DNA of 64,000 nt from Pseudonocardia nigra. Its GTDB lineage: Bacteria > Actinomycetota > Actinomycetes > Mycobacteriales > Pseudonocardiaceae. Positions within the stretch are counted from its first letter, which is position 1. Every line of letters begins with the position of its first letter. Location: positions 1 to 64,000 of the forward strand of contig NZ_JAHKRK010000015.1 in NCBI RefSeq assembly GCF_019396355.1, written 5' to 3'. Position numbers and translations under genes: made by a program. Of the stretch, positions 33,778 to 44,626 are shown piece by piece. The notes beneath the pieces were generated by a model that saw only the letters and a list, made by a program, of their open reading frames with translations, was not told the origin of the DNA and made no database searches.

Positions 33778-34638
33778 GTGACCAGCGTCCTGTCCAGCCC
33801 CAGCCCCAGCCGCACGCCCGAGCGCACCGCCACCCGCAGGCACTACCTGATGTGCCCGCCCGAGCACTTCGCCGTCACCTACGCCATCAACCCCTGGATG
33901 CGCCCCGAGGTTCCGGTCGACCGCGACCTCGCGCTCGCCCAGTGGGACGCGCTGCGGCGCACCTACCTCGACCTCGGCCATCGCGTCGACCTGCTCGACC
34001 CCGTGCCCGGCCTGCCGGACATGGTCTACGCCGCCAACGGCGCCACGGTCGTCGACGGGATCGTGCTCGGCGCCCGGTTCCGGCACCCGGAACGGGCCGA
34101 CGAGGCCCCGGCCCATCTCGAGTGGTTCCGGACGGCGGGGTTCCGCCGGCTGGTGGAGCCGGAGTTCGTCAACGAGGGGGAGGGCGACCTGCTGGTCGCC
34201 GGCCCCCCGGGCGACACCGTGATCCTCGCCGGCACCGGCTTCCGCACCGACCCGCGGGCACACTCCGAGGCCGCGACCGCGCTGGGCAGGCCGGTCGTCG
34301 CGCTGGAGCTGGTCGACCCCCGCTACTACCACCTCGACACCGCGGTCGCCGTGCTCGACGACACCACGATCGCCTGGCTGCCCGAGGCGTTCTCCCCCGC
34401 GTCGCAGGAGGTGCTGCGCGCGCGGTATCCCGACGCGCTCGTCGCCGACCCCGCCGACGCCGCCGTCCTCGGCCTCAACGCCGTGAGCGACGGCGAGCAC
34501 GTCGTGCTGCCCGCGCAGGCCACCGGCCTGGCCGCCGCGCTGGCCGAGCGCGGGTTCACCCCGGTTCCGGTCGACCTGTCCGAGCTGCTGAAGGGCGGCG
34601 GCGGACCCAAGTGCTGCACGTTGGAGGTCCGCTCATGA
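33778..34638 (+). CDS. DDAH/amidinotransferase-fold hydrolase (dimethylargininase-like, possibly arginine dihydrolase)
   Basis: This is a 286-residue protein from GTG 33778, chosen because GTGGAGCG precedes it and the promoter leaves the upstream ATG untranscribed. Motifs are PDMVYAANGATVVDG, FVNEGEGDLLVAG (substrate acid residues), RYYHLDTAVAVLDD (catalytic His) and GGGGPKCCTLEVRS at the end (nucleophile Cys). The pentein fold hydrolyses guanidino groups. The usual label is dimethylarginine dimethylaminohydrolase. Direct coupling to ornithine aminotransferase (ATGA overlap) suggests its product may be ornithine rather than citrulline; that is inference. Confidence 0.85.
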   Translation: MTSVLSSPSPSRTPERTATRRHYLMCPPEHFAVTYAINPWMRPEVPVDRDLALAQWDALRRTYLDLGHRVDLLDPVPGLPDMVYAANGATVVDGIVLGARFRHPERADEAPAHLEWFRTAGFRRLVEPEFVNEGEGDLLVAGPPGDTVILAGTGFRTDPRAHSEAATALGRPVVALELVDPRYYHLDTAVAVLDDTTIAWLPEAFSPASQEVLRARYPDALVADPADAAVLGLNAVSDGEHVVLPAQATGLAAALAERGFTPVPVDLSELLKGGGGPKCCTLEVRS

Positions 34639-35909
34639 CGATCACCCACATCCCCGGCACCCCTGTCCCCGGCACCCACATCGTCGGCACCGAGACCGCA
34701 ACCGCGCACCACGAGCGGTTGATGCATGAGCACTCGGCGCACAACTACCACCCGCTGCCGGTGGTGGTGGCGCACGCACTGGGCGCCTGGGTCACCGACG
34801 TGGAGGGCCGCCGCTACCTCGACTGCCTCGCCGGGTACTCCGCCCTCAACTTCGGCCACCGCCACCCCGCGCTCGTCGCCGCGGCGCATCGCCAGCTCGA
34901 GCGCGTCACGCTGACCAGCCGCGCGTTCGGCAGCGACCAGATCGGGCCGTTCTGTTCCGAGCTGGCCGCGCTGGTGGGCAAGCAGATGGTGCTGCCGATG
35001 AACACCGGGGCCGAAGCGGTCGAGAGCGGGCTGAAGGTCGCCCGCAAGTGGGGCTACGAGGTGAAGGGCGTGCCGGCGGACCGGGCGCGGATCGTCGTGG
35101 CCGCGGGCGGGTTCCACGGCCGGACGATCAGCGTCGTCGGCTTCTCCACCGACCCCGACGCCCGCGGCGGCTTCGGGCCGTTCACCCCGGGCTTCGAGGT
35201 CGTGCCCTACGGCGACGCCGACGCGCTGCGGGCCGCGATCACGCCCGACACCGTTGCGGTGCTCCTCGAGCCGGTGCAGGGCGAGGCCGGGGTGATCGTC
35301 CCGCCGGTGGGGTACCTGGCGGCCGTCCGGGAGATCTGCGACGCCGCGCGGGTGCTGTTCGTCGCCGACGAGGTGCAGTCCGGCCTCGGCCGCACGGGGC
35401 ACGTGCTCGCCACCCGCGGTGCCGGCGTCGACGCCGACGTGTACCTGCTGGGCAAGGCGCTCGGCGGCGGGATCACCCCGCTGTCGGCGGTCGTGGCCGA
35501 CGCCGAGGTCCTCGGCGTGCTGCGCCCCGGCCAGCACGGCAGCACGTTCGGGGGCAACCCGCTGGCGTGCGCGGTGGGGCGGGCGGTGCTGGAGCTGCTC
35601 GCCGACCCCGGGCCCGACGGGATGCTCGCCAGGGCCCGCCGGCTCGGCGACGTCCTGCACGGGCGGCTCGCCGGGCTCGTCGGTCGCGGCGTGGTGGCCG
35701 TGCGGGGCGTGGGGCTGTGGGCCGGGATCGACGTGGACCCGCGGCTGGGCACCGGCCGGGACGTCAGCGAGGCGCTCGCCCGCCGCGGGGTGCTCGTCAA
35801 GGACACCCACGGTGCGACGATCCGGCTCTCCCCGCCCCTGGTGATCACCGGCGAGGAGCTCGAGTTCGCGGTGCATGCACTGGCCGAGGTGCTGGGCGAG
35901 CGGCGCTGA
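34635..35909 (+). CDS. rocD: Ornithine--oxo-acid aminotransferase
   Basis: This is a 424-residue class III aminotransferase that converts ornithine and 2-oxoglutarate to glutamate-5-semialdehyde and glutamate. YLDCLAGYSALNFGHRHPAL and LTSRAFGSDQIGPFC are ornithine aminotransferase signatures. MNTGAEAVESGLKVARKWGY, GGFHGRTISVVGFS, LLEPVQGEAGVIVPP, FVADEVQSGLGRTG and LLGKALGGGITPLSAVV (PLP Lys) complete the family. The ATG overlaps the ddaH-like stop by 4 bp, so they are cotranslated. The N-terminus has an unusual near-repeat, HIPGTPVPGTHIVGTE. Confidence 0.95.
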   Translation: MTITHIPGTPVPGTHIVGTETATAHHERLMHEHSAHNYHPLPVVVAHALGAWVTDVEGRRYLDCLAGYSALNFGHRHPALVAAAHRQLERVTLTSRAFGSDQIGPFCSELAALVGKQMVLPMNTGAEAVESGLKVARKWGYEVKGVPADRARIVVAAGGFHGRTISVVGFSTDPDARGGFGPFTPGFEVVPYGDADALRAAITPDTVAVLLEPVQGEAGVIVPPVGYLAAVREICDAARVLFVADEVQSGLGRTGHVLATRGAGVDADVYLLGKALGGGITPLSAVVADAEVLGVLRPGQHGSTFGGNPLACAVGRAVLELLADPGPDGMLARARRLGDVLHGRLAGLVGRGVVAVRGVGLWAGIDVDPRLGTGRDVSEALARRGVLVKDTHGATIRLSPPLVITGEELEFAVHALAEVLGERR

Positions 35910-35919
35910 CGCGCGTGGT

Positions 35920-35925
35920 TAGGGT
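35920..35925 (+). promoter_or_regulatory. -10 box of a leaderless promoter for the APC permease
   Basis: TAGGGT ends 7 nt before GTG 35933 with no Shine-Dalgarno between. It supports that start rather than GTG 35915, which lies upstream of the box. Confidence 0.5.
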
Positions 35926-35932
35926 CCTGCGC

Positions 35933-37348
35933 GTGGTCGGACGATCGGGTGTGGTGCCGCAGCTCCTGCGGGTGAAGCCGGTGGACGCGGTCGTCGCCGC
36001 GGCCGGTTCCGGCGACGGCGGCGCGCTGCGGCGCACGATGGGCCTGGTGCCGCTCACCGCGCTGAGCATCGGCGCCACGCTCGGCACGGGGATCTTCGTG
36101 ATCCTCGGCGAGGCGGTGCCCCTCGCCGGGCCGGGTGTGGTGCTGAGCTTTGTGCTCGCCGCGGTCACGGCGCTGTTCTCGGCGCTGTCGTATGCCGAGC
36201 TGGCCGGCACCATGCCGGTCGCCGGATCGTCGTACTCCTACGCCTACGCGACCATGGGCGAGCTCGTCGCGTGGGTGTGCGGCTGGTGCCTGATGCTCGA
36301 GTACGGCGTGTCGGTCTCCGCGGTGGCCGTCGGATGGGGCGCCTACCTCAACGAGTTCCTCGCGGCCACGGCAGGCGTGGAGATCCCCGCGGCGCTGGCG
36401 AACCCGCCGGGCGATGGCGGGCTGGTGAACGTGCCGGCCATCGCGGTCGTGCTGATCGCCACGCTGCTGCTGCTGCGCGGGGTGCGCGAGAGCGCCACGG
36501 CCAACACCGTCATGGTGCTCGTCAAGATCGTCGTGCTGGTGTTCTTCTGCGTGCTGGCGTTCAGCGCGTTCGACGCCGGCAACCTCGCCCCGTTCGTCCC
36601 GTTCGGGGCCGCGGGCGTCACGGCGGCGGCGTCGCTGGTCTTCTTCTCCTACATCGGCTTCGACGCCGCCTCGACCGCGGGCGACGAGGCGCGCAACCCG
36701 ACGCGCGACCTGCCGCTGGCCATCCTGATCTCGTTGGTGGTGGTCACGGCCCTGTACTGCGCGGTGGCCCTCGCCGCCGTCGGGGCGCTGCCGTTCCCGG
36801 CGCTCGAGGGCTCCGACGCGGCGCTGGCGACCGTGCTCAGCGAGGCCGTCGGGCGGACGTGGCCCGCCGTGGTGCTGTCGATCGGCGCCGTCATCGCGAT
36901 CGCGAGCGTGGTGCTCACCGTGCTCTACGGGCAGACGCGCATCCTCTTCGCGATGGCGCGCGACGGGCTGGTCCCCGCGGTCTTCGCCCGGGTCGAGCCG
37001 CGCAGGCGGGTGCCGGCCGCCAACACCGCCATCGCCGGGGTCTTCATCGCCCTGCTGGCCGGGCTCGTGCCGCTGGGCGAGCTCGCCAACGCCACGAGCA
37101 TCGGCACGCTCTTCGCGTTCGGGCTGGTGAACATCGGCGTGCTCGTGCTGCGCCGGACCCGGCCGGACCTGCCCCGCAGCTTCCGCGCGCCGCTGTTCCC
37201 CGTCACCCCGGTGCTCGGCGTGCTGTTCTGCCTGCTGCTGATGGTCAACCTCGGCGCCGCGACGTGGCTGGTGTTCCTCGGCTGGATGGCGCTGGGGCTG
37301 GTGATCTACGCGGCGTACGGCTACCGGCGGTCCGCGCTGCGCGCCTGA
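35933..37348 (+). CDS. APC family amino acid permease (cationic amino acid transporter type)
   Basis: This is a 471-residue protein with 12-13 hydrophobic helices. TM1 carries LTALSIGATLGTGIFVILGE, the APC unwound-helix G-x-G-I-F signature. YAELAGTMPVAGSSYSYAYA follows TM2-3, and FFSYIGFDAASTAGDEARNP with TRDLPLAI is the conserved TM6-loop of CAT/YfnA-type transporters. QTRILFAMARDGLVP is the TM8 loop. It follows rocD by 24 bp, so arginine/ornithine uptake is a fair inference. A strong terminator lies 42 bp after the stop. Confidence 0.93.
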   Translation: MVGRSGVVPQLLRVKPVDAVVAAAGSGDGGALRRTMGLVPLTALSIGATLGTGIFVILGEAVPLAGPGVVLSFVLAAVTALFSALSYAELAGTMPVAGSSYSYAYATMGELVAWVCGWCLMLEYGVSVSAVAVGWGAYLNEFLAATAGVEIPAALANPPGDGGLVNVPAIAVVLIATLLLLRGVRESATANTVMVLVKIVVLVFFCVLAFSAFDAGNLAPFVPFGAAGVTAAASLVFFSYIGFDAASTAGDEARNPTRDLPLAILISLVVVTALYCAVALAAVGALPFPALEGSDAALATVLSEAVGRTWPAVVLSIGAVIAIASVVLTVLYGQTRILFAMARDGLVPAVFARVEPRRRVPAANTAIAGVFIALLAGLVPLGELANATSIGTLFAFGLVNIGVLVLRRTRPDLPRSFRAPLFPVTPVLGVLFCLLLMVNLGAATWLVFLGWMALGLVIYAAYGYRRSALRA

Positions 37349-37389
37349 GCGCGACTCGCGGGGCGAAAGCGGCCGACTCGCGCGGCGGG

Positions 37390-37429
37390 AACGGGCGACT
37401 CGCGGGTCGTCTCCCGCGAGTCGCCCGTT
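37390..37429. terminator. Strong bidirectional terminator hairpin
   Basis: A perfect 17-bp stem (37390-37406 with 37413-37429) and a 6-nt loop TCGTCT are followed by TTTTCC on the plus strand; the stem itself begins GAAC on the other side. It lies between the convergent APC permease and DNRLRE genes. Similar GCGACTCGCG boxes repeat just upstream (37350-37375). Confidence 0.85.
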
Positions 37430-37468
37430 TTCCGCGGCCGAGTCGCCCCGGTCCGCGTCCGGAGGGCG

Positions 37469-38584
37469 TCAGCCGAGGGTGATCACCAGGTGCGGCACGT
37501 GCGGACTCTCCGCCGACGCGAAGCGCTTCCAGCCCAGCGGGTCGGTCTCGTCGGCCGCCCGCAGCTGCACGGTGCCGCTCGTGGCGCCCGCCGCGGCCCA
37601 GCTGCGCACGAGCTCGGTGAGGTCGACCTCCGCCCACCCCGGCGCGCACGCGGCGCCGTGGCCGAGGGTCTGCGTGCTCGTCGCCCAGCGCCGGTCGGCG
37701 GCGGGCTGCGTCGCCCAGCGCGTGGCGGGTCCGGCGGGCGGCGAGGTCCACACCTCCCACGCCCGGGCGGCGCACGACGACGACCAGTCCTGGTGCACCC
37801 GCAGCGCCGCGGCGGCGACCGGCCGCCCGGCGAGCTGGCCGAGGTCCCAGGTCAAGACGCTGCGGGCCACGGCCGTCCCGTCGTAGGTGCCCACCCGCAG
37901 GTCCGGCTCCCCGGACAGGTCGGTGTGCCGCACGGTGGTCTGCACGGTGGTGTCGAACGGGACGGGGAAGGCCTCGGTGGGCGGCGCGGCGGCGACCACC
38001 CTGCTGAAGGCGGACTCGGTCTCGGTCAGGGCACGGCGGTCGGCGGGGTCGGGCGCGGCCTCGGCGCTGCGGCGCAGCACGAGCTGGGGCACGGGCGCCG
38101 CGGCCGGGTCGACCCGGCGCAGCGAGGCGACGAACCCGGCGCGGGTCGCCTCGACGACGAGGTCGTAGCCGGGGTGGACCTGCGGGTAGGTCGCGCGGTT
38201 GCCCTCGAGGCGGGGTGCGGGCAGGCCGGCGGGCCGGTCCAGGGCGGCGGAGCCGCCGTGGGCGAAGTGCACGACCGGCCCGGTCGGGGTGAGCGCGAGG
38301 TCGTGCGCGATCGCGACCGGACGCACGACGCCGTCGGCCCCCGCGACGAGGGTGAGGTCCACGGGCTGCCACTCGGCGCCGCGCTGCAGCTGCACCGGGC
38401 CGGCGTACAGGGTGAGCGTGCGCGCCCCGTCCGGCGCGACGCTGGTCGTGCTGCTGTCGGTGCGGGCCTCGATCCGTTCCTCGCCGGCGATCGGATCGGC
38501 CCCCGCCCCCGGTGTCGCCGCCCCGGGTGCCGTCGCGATCAGGAGCGCCGCGCCGAGCGCGGCCGCCACCGTGGGTCTCCACAT
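37469..38584 (-). CDS. Secreted DNRLRE domain-containing protein
   Basis: This is a 371-residue protein. An N-terminal signal peptide (RPTVAAALGAALLIATAPGA) precedes an extracellular region rich in beta structure. The C-terminal 170 residues match the DNRLRE domain: FDTTVQTTVRHTDLSGEPDL, RVGTYDGTAVARSVLTWDLG, AAALRVHQDWSSSC, LTELVRSWAAAGATSGTVQL. Two cysteines could form a disulfide. These domains occur in surface proteins next to YD-repeat toxins or sugar-active enzymes, but no such gene is here. It is 95 bp downstream of a TetR gene on the same strand. Confidence 0.85.
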   Translation of the reverse strand: MWRPTVAAALGAALLIATAPGAATPGAGADPIAGEERIEARTDSSTTSVAPDGARTLTLYAGPVQLQRGAEWQPVDLTLVAGADGVVRPVAIAHDLALTPTGPVVHFAHGGSAALDRPAGLPAPRLEGNRATYPQVHPGYDLVVEATRAGFVASLRRVDPAAAPVPQLVLRRSAEAAPDPADRRALTETESAFSRVVAAAPPTEAFPVPFDTTVQTTVRHTDLSGEPDLRVGTYDGTAVARSVLTWDLGQLAGRPVAAAALRVHQDWSSSCAARAWEVWTSPPAGPATRWATQPAADRRWATSTQTLGHGAACAPGWAEVDLTELVRSWAAAGATSGTVQLRAADETDPLGWKRFASAESPHVPHLVITLG

Positions 38585-38679
38585 GATCTGTAGGAATAGG
38601 GGCGTTCCGGAGTGCTGACAAGATCAGTTGCAGACGACCCCCACTTGGTGGTGGCGAACCACCCGGACGAGGGGGTCGG

Positions 38680-39420
38680 CTACGCGCCGCCGGTGCCGAT
38701 GGTGCTACCGGACCCGAGCGGGTGGTCTCCGTGGAGGTGCCGGAACGGACGTCCGTCGACTCCGGAGCCGACCAGCAGCTCGGGACGGAGCATGCCGAAC
38801 AGCATGGTCAGCAACACCTCGGCGGTGGCGTCGGGCGGCTCGTCCGGCCGGTTGAGGCTGCGCAGCAGCAGCAGGCTCGCCGTCATGCCGCTCGCCTCCT
38901 CCGGCGACGGGAACGGTCGTAGCCGGCCGTCGCGCTGCCCGTGCTCCACGAGCAGGCGGATCGGCTCCGGCACCGGCGCGAGGATGCGCGGGTCGAACTC
39001 GTCCGCCGGGTCGGGCAGCCGGGCCACCCGGATCGTGTACTCCTGCACCGCGGCGTAGAAGGACGCGGTGAGCTTGCGGTAGCGGGAGCTGATCCGGGCG
39101 AGCGCCTCGACCTGGTCGCACAGCGCGGCGACGACCGGACGCTCCGCCGCGATGTCGCGCTCGGCCTGGGCGAGCAACGGCCGCACGAGCGGGCGGTAGA
39201 TCTGGCCGACCAGCAGGTGCTTCGACGGGAAGTGGTTGTAGGCCGTGGCGGCGCTGACGCCGGCGGCCGCCGCGATGTCCTCCATGCGGGTCTCCGCCCA
39301 CCCGCGGGAGCTGAAGCTCGCCTCGGCGGCATCGAGGAGCGCCCGGCGTGTGCGCTCACGCTTCGTGCGTGCCGCGCGCACCCGGGAGTCCTCCTGTCGA
39401 GCCTCATCCGAGGGGGGCAT
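38680..39420 (-). CDS. TetR/AcrR family transcriptional regulator
   Basis: This is a 246-residue protein. The HTH is RRALLDAAEASFSSRGWAET, MEDIAAAAGVSAATAYNHFP with the YNHFPSK recognition helix. The C-terminal part is helical. I start it at ATG 39418-39420 (MPPSDEARQ). An in-frame codon further up at 39450 would add MGRKFITLCS, which lies in AT-richer promoter DNA. It may control the downstream DNRLRE gene. Between it and the sigma gene, TTGACT (39457-39462) and CTTGAACGTAGAACAAG (39492-39508) suggest promoter/operator sequence. Confidence 0.9.
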   Translation of the reverse strand: MPPSDEARQEDSRVRAARTKRERTRRALLDAAEASFSSRGWAETRMEDIAAAAGVSAATAYNHFPSKHLLVGQIYRPLVRPLLAQAERDIAAERPVVAALCDQVEALARISSRYRKLTASFYAAVQEYTIRVARLPDPADEFDPRILAPVPEPIRLLVEHGQRDGRLRPFPSPEEASGMTASLLLLRSLNRPDEPPDATAEVLLTMLFGMLRPELLVGSGVDGRPFRHLHGDHPLGSGSTIGTGGA

Positions 39421-39706
39421 TGAGCACAGAGTAATGAATTTGCGGCCCAATTTCTCTTGACTCCAACTTGGGTGTCACCCAGACTGCCTACTTGAACGTA
39501 GAACAAGTTCGATCATCGCGGGGCACGGCGATGGACGGATGAACGAAAGGGGGCCCGGTCGGCGGCCTGACGTCGGGGGACCAACAGGCGGTCATCGAAG
39601 ACCGGACCTCCCTGGGCACGACCGCAGTGCATGCTGCTGCGCCCTCGGGCGAGGCGGCATGCGTCCGCATCACACCGGCCGAGCCGGTGCAGGGGAGGGG
39701 AACCCG

Positions 39707-39766
39707 ATGATGTTCAGGCACCTTGCCGTCCGCATGTCCGCCGCGAGCCGGGCGCCGCGGCGATGA
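39707..39766 (+). CDS. Leader peptide ORF upstream of the sigma factor
   Basis: This ORF encodes 19 residues (MMFRHLAVRMSAASRAPRR). It has a better ribosome-binding site than the gene it precedes: AGGGGAGGGGAACCCG lies directly before its double ATG. Its TGA overlaps the ATG of the sigma factor (ATGA at 39763-39766). The sigma gene itself has no Shine-Dalgarno. It may therefore act by translational coupling rather than as a protein. There are four Arg in the last ten residues, which might make elongation sensitive to arginine supply (inference). It closes a 286-bp stretch (39421-39706) without other genes. Confidence 0.5.
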   Translation: MMFRHLAVRMSAASRAPRR

Positions 39767-40440
39767 CCCCCCTGGCCGTGGCCCAGGAGTCGCTCGTCAC
39801 CGCATCCCGCACCGACCCGCTCGCGGTCGAGGAGTCCGAACCGCCCGGGGCATCGCTCGACCGCCTGGTCGCGGCCGCGGCCACGGGCGACGACGGCGCC
39901 GGCAACCGGCTGCTCGCCGAGATCCAGCCGCTGGTCCTGCGCTACTGCCGCGCCCGCCTGGGGCGGCAGGAGACGGTCATCGGTTCGGCCGACGACGTCG
40001 CCCAGGAGGTGTGCCTGGCCGTCGTCAACGCGCTACCGGGCTACACGATCAAGGGGTTGTCGTTCCGCGCGTTCGTCTACGGCATCGCCGCGCACAAGGT
40101 CACCGACGCGTTCCGCGCCATCGGCCGCAACCGGTCCGACCCGGTCGCCGACATCCCGGACACCGCCGTGGTGCTCGACGGTCCCGAGCAGCGCCTGCTC
40201 GGCCGCGAGCTCGCCGAGCGCCTCGACGACCTGCTCCACCAGCTCACGCCGCGGCAGCGGGAGGTGCTGGTGCTGCGCATCGCGGTCGGGATGAGCGCCG
40301 AGGAGACGGCCCAGAGCGTCGGCTCCACCCCCGGCGCCGTGCGCGTCACCCAGCACCGCGCGCTCAACCGGCTGCGCGCGCTGCTCGTCGACCCGGCCAT
40401 GGCAGGCGCGTCCGAACCGGAGCAGGGACGAAACGGGTGA
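39763..40440 (+). CDS. sigD: ECF sigma factor, SigD-like
   Basis: This is a 225-residue sigma-70 factor with only regions 2 and 4. Region 2 is IQPLVLRYCRARLGRQETVI, SADDVAQEVCLAVVNALPGY, FVYGIAAHKVTDAFRAIGRN. Region 4 is LTPRQREVLVLRIAVGMSAE, ETAQSVGSTPGAVRVTQHRA, LNRLR. This closely follows the mycobacterial SigD pattern as I remember it. No anti-sigma gene (RsdA-like) is adjacent. The start ATG overlaps the stop of a 19-residue leader, which provides the only good ribosome-binding site. Confidence 0.88.
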   Translation: MTPLAVAQESLVTASRTDPLAVEESEPPGASLDRLVAAAATGDDGAGNRLLAEIQPLVLRYCRARLGRQETVIGSADDVAQEVCLAVVNALPGYTIKGLSFRAFVYGIAAHKVTDAFRAIGRNRSDPVADIPDTAVVLDGPEQRLLGRELAERLDDLLHQLTPRQREVLVLRIAVGMSAEETAQSVGSTPGAVRVTQHRALNRLRALLVDPAMAGASEPEQGRNG

Positions 40441-40529
40441 CGGGGCGGTGACCCGCAGACGCCGCTGACGCGCCGGGGAGTAGCCTGTCGGCGATCAACT
40501 TCCGGTCGAGCGTCAATCGAGGAGGCGTC

Positions 40530-40949
40530 GTGTCGGCTGGCCAGATCGCGGCACTGGTCGCGGCGGGGGCCTTCGTGGTCCTCGTGCTGTTGCTGGCCGT
40601 TCCGCTGCTGAAGCTCGGGCGCACGCTCGACGAGGCCACGGTCGCCATCCGCAAGGCGCACGAGGGCAGCGCTCCGCTGCTGGACAACGCGCAGACCACC
40701 CTGCACCAGGTGAACACCCAGCTGGAGCGGGTCGACGGCATCACCTCCAGCGCGCGCACCGTCACCAGCAACGTCTCGGTGCTCACGTCGCTGTTCACCG
40801 CTACGCTCGGCGGCCCGCTCGTCCGGGCCGCCGCGTTCACCTACGGGCTGAACAAGGCCGTCAAGGCCCGCCGCGCCGGCCGGGACGCCGGCGCCCACTC
40901 GCTGCGCACCCGGCCGGGGCGCGGTCGCAGGCGGGGCGGGCGGCGATGA
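40530..40949 (+). CDS. DUF948 domain-containing protein
   Basis: This is a 139-residue protein. One N-terminal membrane helix (AALVAAGAFVVLVLLLAVPL) is followed by a helical/coiled-coil segment with the DUF948 look (LGRTLDEATVAIRKAHEGSA, TLHQVNTQLERVDGITSSAR). The C-terminal tail is Arg/Gly rich. GAGGAGG lies before the GTG. In Actinobacteria this gene stands upstream of a small DUF6167 protein and alaS, as here. Function is unknown. Its stop overlaps the start of a 77-bp inserted element. Confidence 0.9.
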   Translation: MSAGQIAALVAAGAFVVLVLLLAVPLLKLGRTLDEATVAIRKAHEGSAPLLDNAQTTLHQVNTQLERVDGITSSARTVTSNVSVLTSLFTATLGGPLVRAAAFTYGLNKAVKARRAGRDAGAHSLRTRPGRGRRRGGRR

Positions 40950-41022
40950 GCGAGGTTGCGAGCGAATCATTGGCACAGCGCCTTGGACGCGAAGCGCTGC
41001 CCGAGCGTAGCGAGGGCATGCG
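40946..41022. repeat. 77-bp linker element A between DUF948 and DUF6167 genes
   Basis: The element begins ATGAGCGAGGTTGCGAGCGA and ends CGAGCGTAGCGAGGGCATGCG. GCGATGAG is directly repeated at its two edges (40943-40950 and 41020-41027, offset 77). Deleting it would fuse the flanking genes into a normal ATGA stop/start overlap. Its first 28 bases match element B (57709) at 20 positions, and both contain CACAGC and CGAGCG blocks. Confidence 0.7.
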
Positions 41023-41334
41023 ATGAGGCGGCTGTTCTGGCTCGGTGTCGGAGTCGCGGTCGGGGTGTACGCCACCCGGCGGGCCACCGAGGCCGCCCAC
41101 AGCCTGACCCCCGCGGGGGTGGGCGCCAACATCGCTGACGGGCTGCGTGAGCTGGGCGCGGGCCTCGGGGCGTTCGGCGCCGAGGTGCGCGCGGGGATGA
41201 CCGAGCGTGAGCGGGAGCTCTCCCAGCTCGTGGAGCGCCGCACCGGCGAGCGCGTCCCGAGCCTGTCCGACGCCCTCACCGAGCCGGTGCCGGTCGTGCG
41301 GTCGGGGAACCGAGCGCGCCGGGCAGGGGCCTAG
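41023..41334 (+). CDS. DUF6167 family small protein
   Basis: This is a 103-residue protein beginning MRRLFWLGVGVAVGVYATRR, a short membrane segment with GxGxxxG spacing. An amphipathic helical part follows (IADGLRELGAGLGAFGAEVR, TERERELSQLVERR). It sits between the DUF948 gene and alaS, a conserved actinobacterial order. Function is unknown; a membrane-anchored helper of the DUF948 protein is plausible. Confidence 0.85.
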   Translation: MRRLFWLGVGVAVGVYATRRATEAAHSLTPAGVGANIADGLRELGAGLGAFGAEVRAGMTERERELSQLVERRTGERVPSLSDALTEPVPVVRSGNRARRAGA

Positions 41335-41436
41335 CACGGCCGTCGCGCCGTCCCCCTGCCGTTCCGCGTCCCCGCCCCTGAGGGAGACTGCTCGACGAGC
41401 CCGTCTCCCCGCACCACGCCGTCCAGGAAGCACACC

Positions 41437-44089
<2,653 letters not shown>

Positions 44090-44097
<8 letters not shown>

Positions 44098-44533
44098 GCT
44101 GGGCCGGGCGCGGGGACGGCGCCTGGGCGTCGACGTCGGGGCCGTCCGGGTCGGCGTGGCCGTGTCGGACCCGGACGGCGTGCTCGCCACGCCGCTGCGC
44201 ACCGTGCCCCGCGACGTCGCGGGCGGCGCCGACCTGCGAACGATCGCCGAGCTCGTCTCCGAGCACGAGGCGGTCGGGGTCGTGGTCGGCCTGCCGCGCA
44301 CGCTCGCGGGGCGCGAGGGCCCGGCGGCGGAGACGGCGCGCGCGTTCGCCGAGGCGCTGGAGCGCGTGGTCGACGTTCCCGTGGAGCTGTCCGACGAGCG
44401 GCTCACCACCGTCGTCGCCACCCAGCAGCTGCGGCAGCGCGGGGTGAAGGGGCGCAAGCAGCGGGCCGTGGTCGACCAGGCCGCGGCCGTCGCGATCCTG
44501 CAGGGCTGGCTGGACGCGGGCAGGCCGCGCTAG
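44090..44533 (+). CDS. ruvX: Pre-16S rRNA nuclease / Holliday junction resolvase-like protein RuvX
   Basis: This is a 147-residue RNase H-like protein. [20 protein letters not shown] carries the first catalytic Asp, [17 protein letters not shown] is the central strand, and [17 protein letters not shown] gives the Glu. [20 protein letters not shown] provides the last Asp. YqgF-family enzymes mature the 16S rRNA 5' end and were earlier called Holliday junction resolvases. It overlaps alaS by 8 bp. Confidence 0.95.
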
Positions 44534-44612
44534 CCGGCGCGAAACGGTCGCACCGTCCGGTGATCCCGTCGCCGGATGAGTGGCCCTGCGGGCGGCCGGA
44601 TCGGGCGGCCGC

Positions 44613-44618
44613 TAGTCT
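44613..44618 (+). promoter_or_regulatory. -10 box of a probable leaderless transcript ahead of mltG
   Basis: TAGTCT ends 8 nt before GTG 44627, which opens a 17-codon frame. No good Shine-Dalgarno precedes mltG itself. Confidence 0.45.
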
Positions 44619-44626
44619 GCCCGACT

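Noticed and set aside
39492-39514. Possible second SOS box (CTTGAACGTAGAACAAGTTCGA)
   Set aside because: Half sites TTGAAC and GTTCGA are 9 bp apart instead of 4, and the inner GAAC-AA-GTTC has a 2-bp gap; neither fits the LexA spacing.
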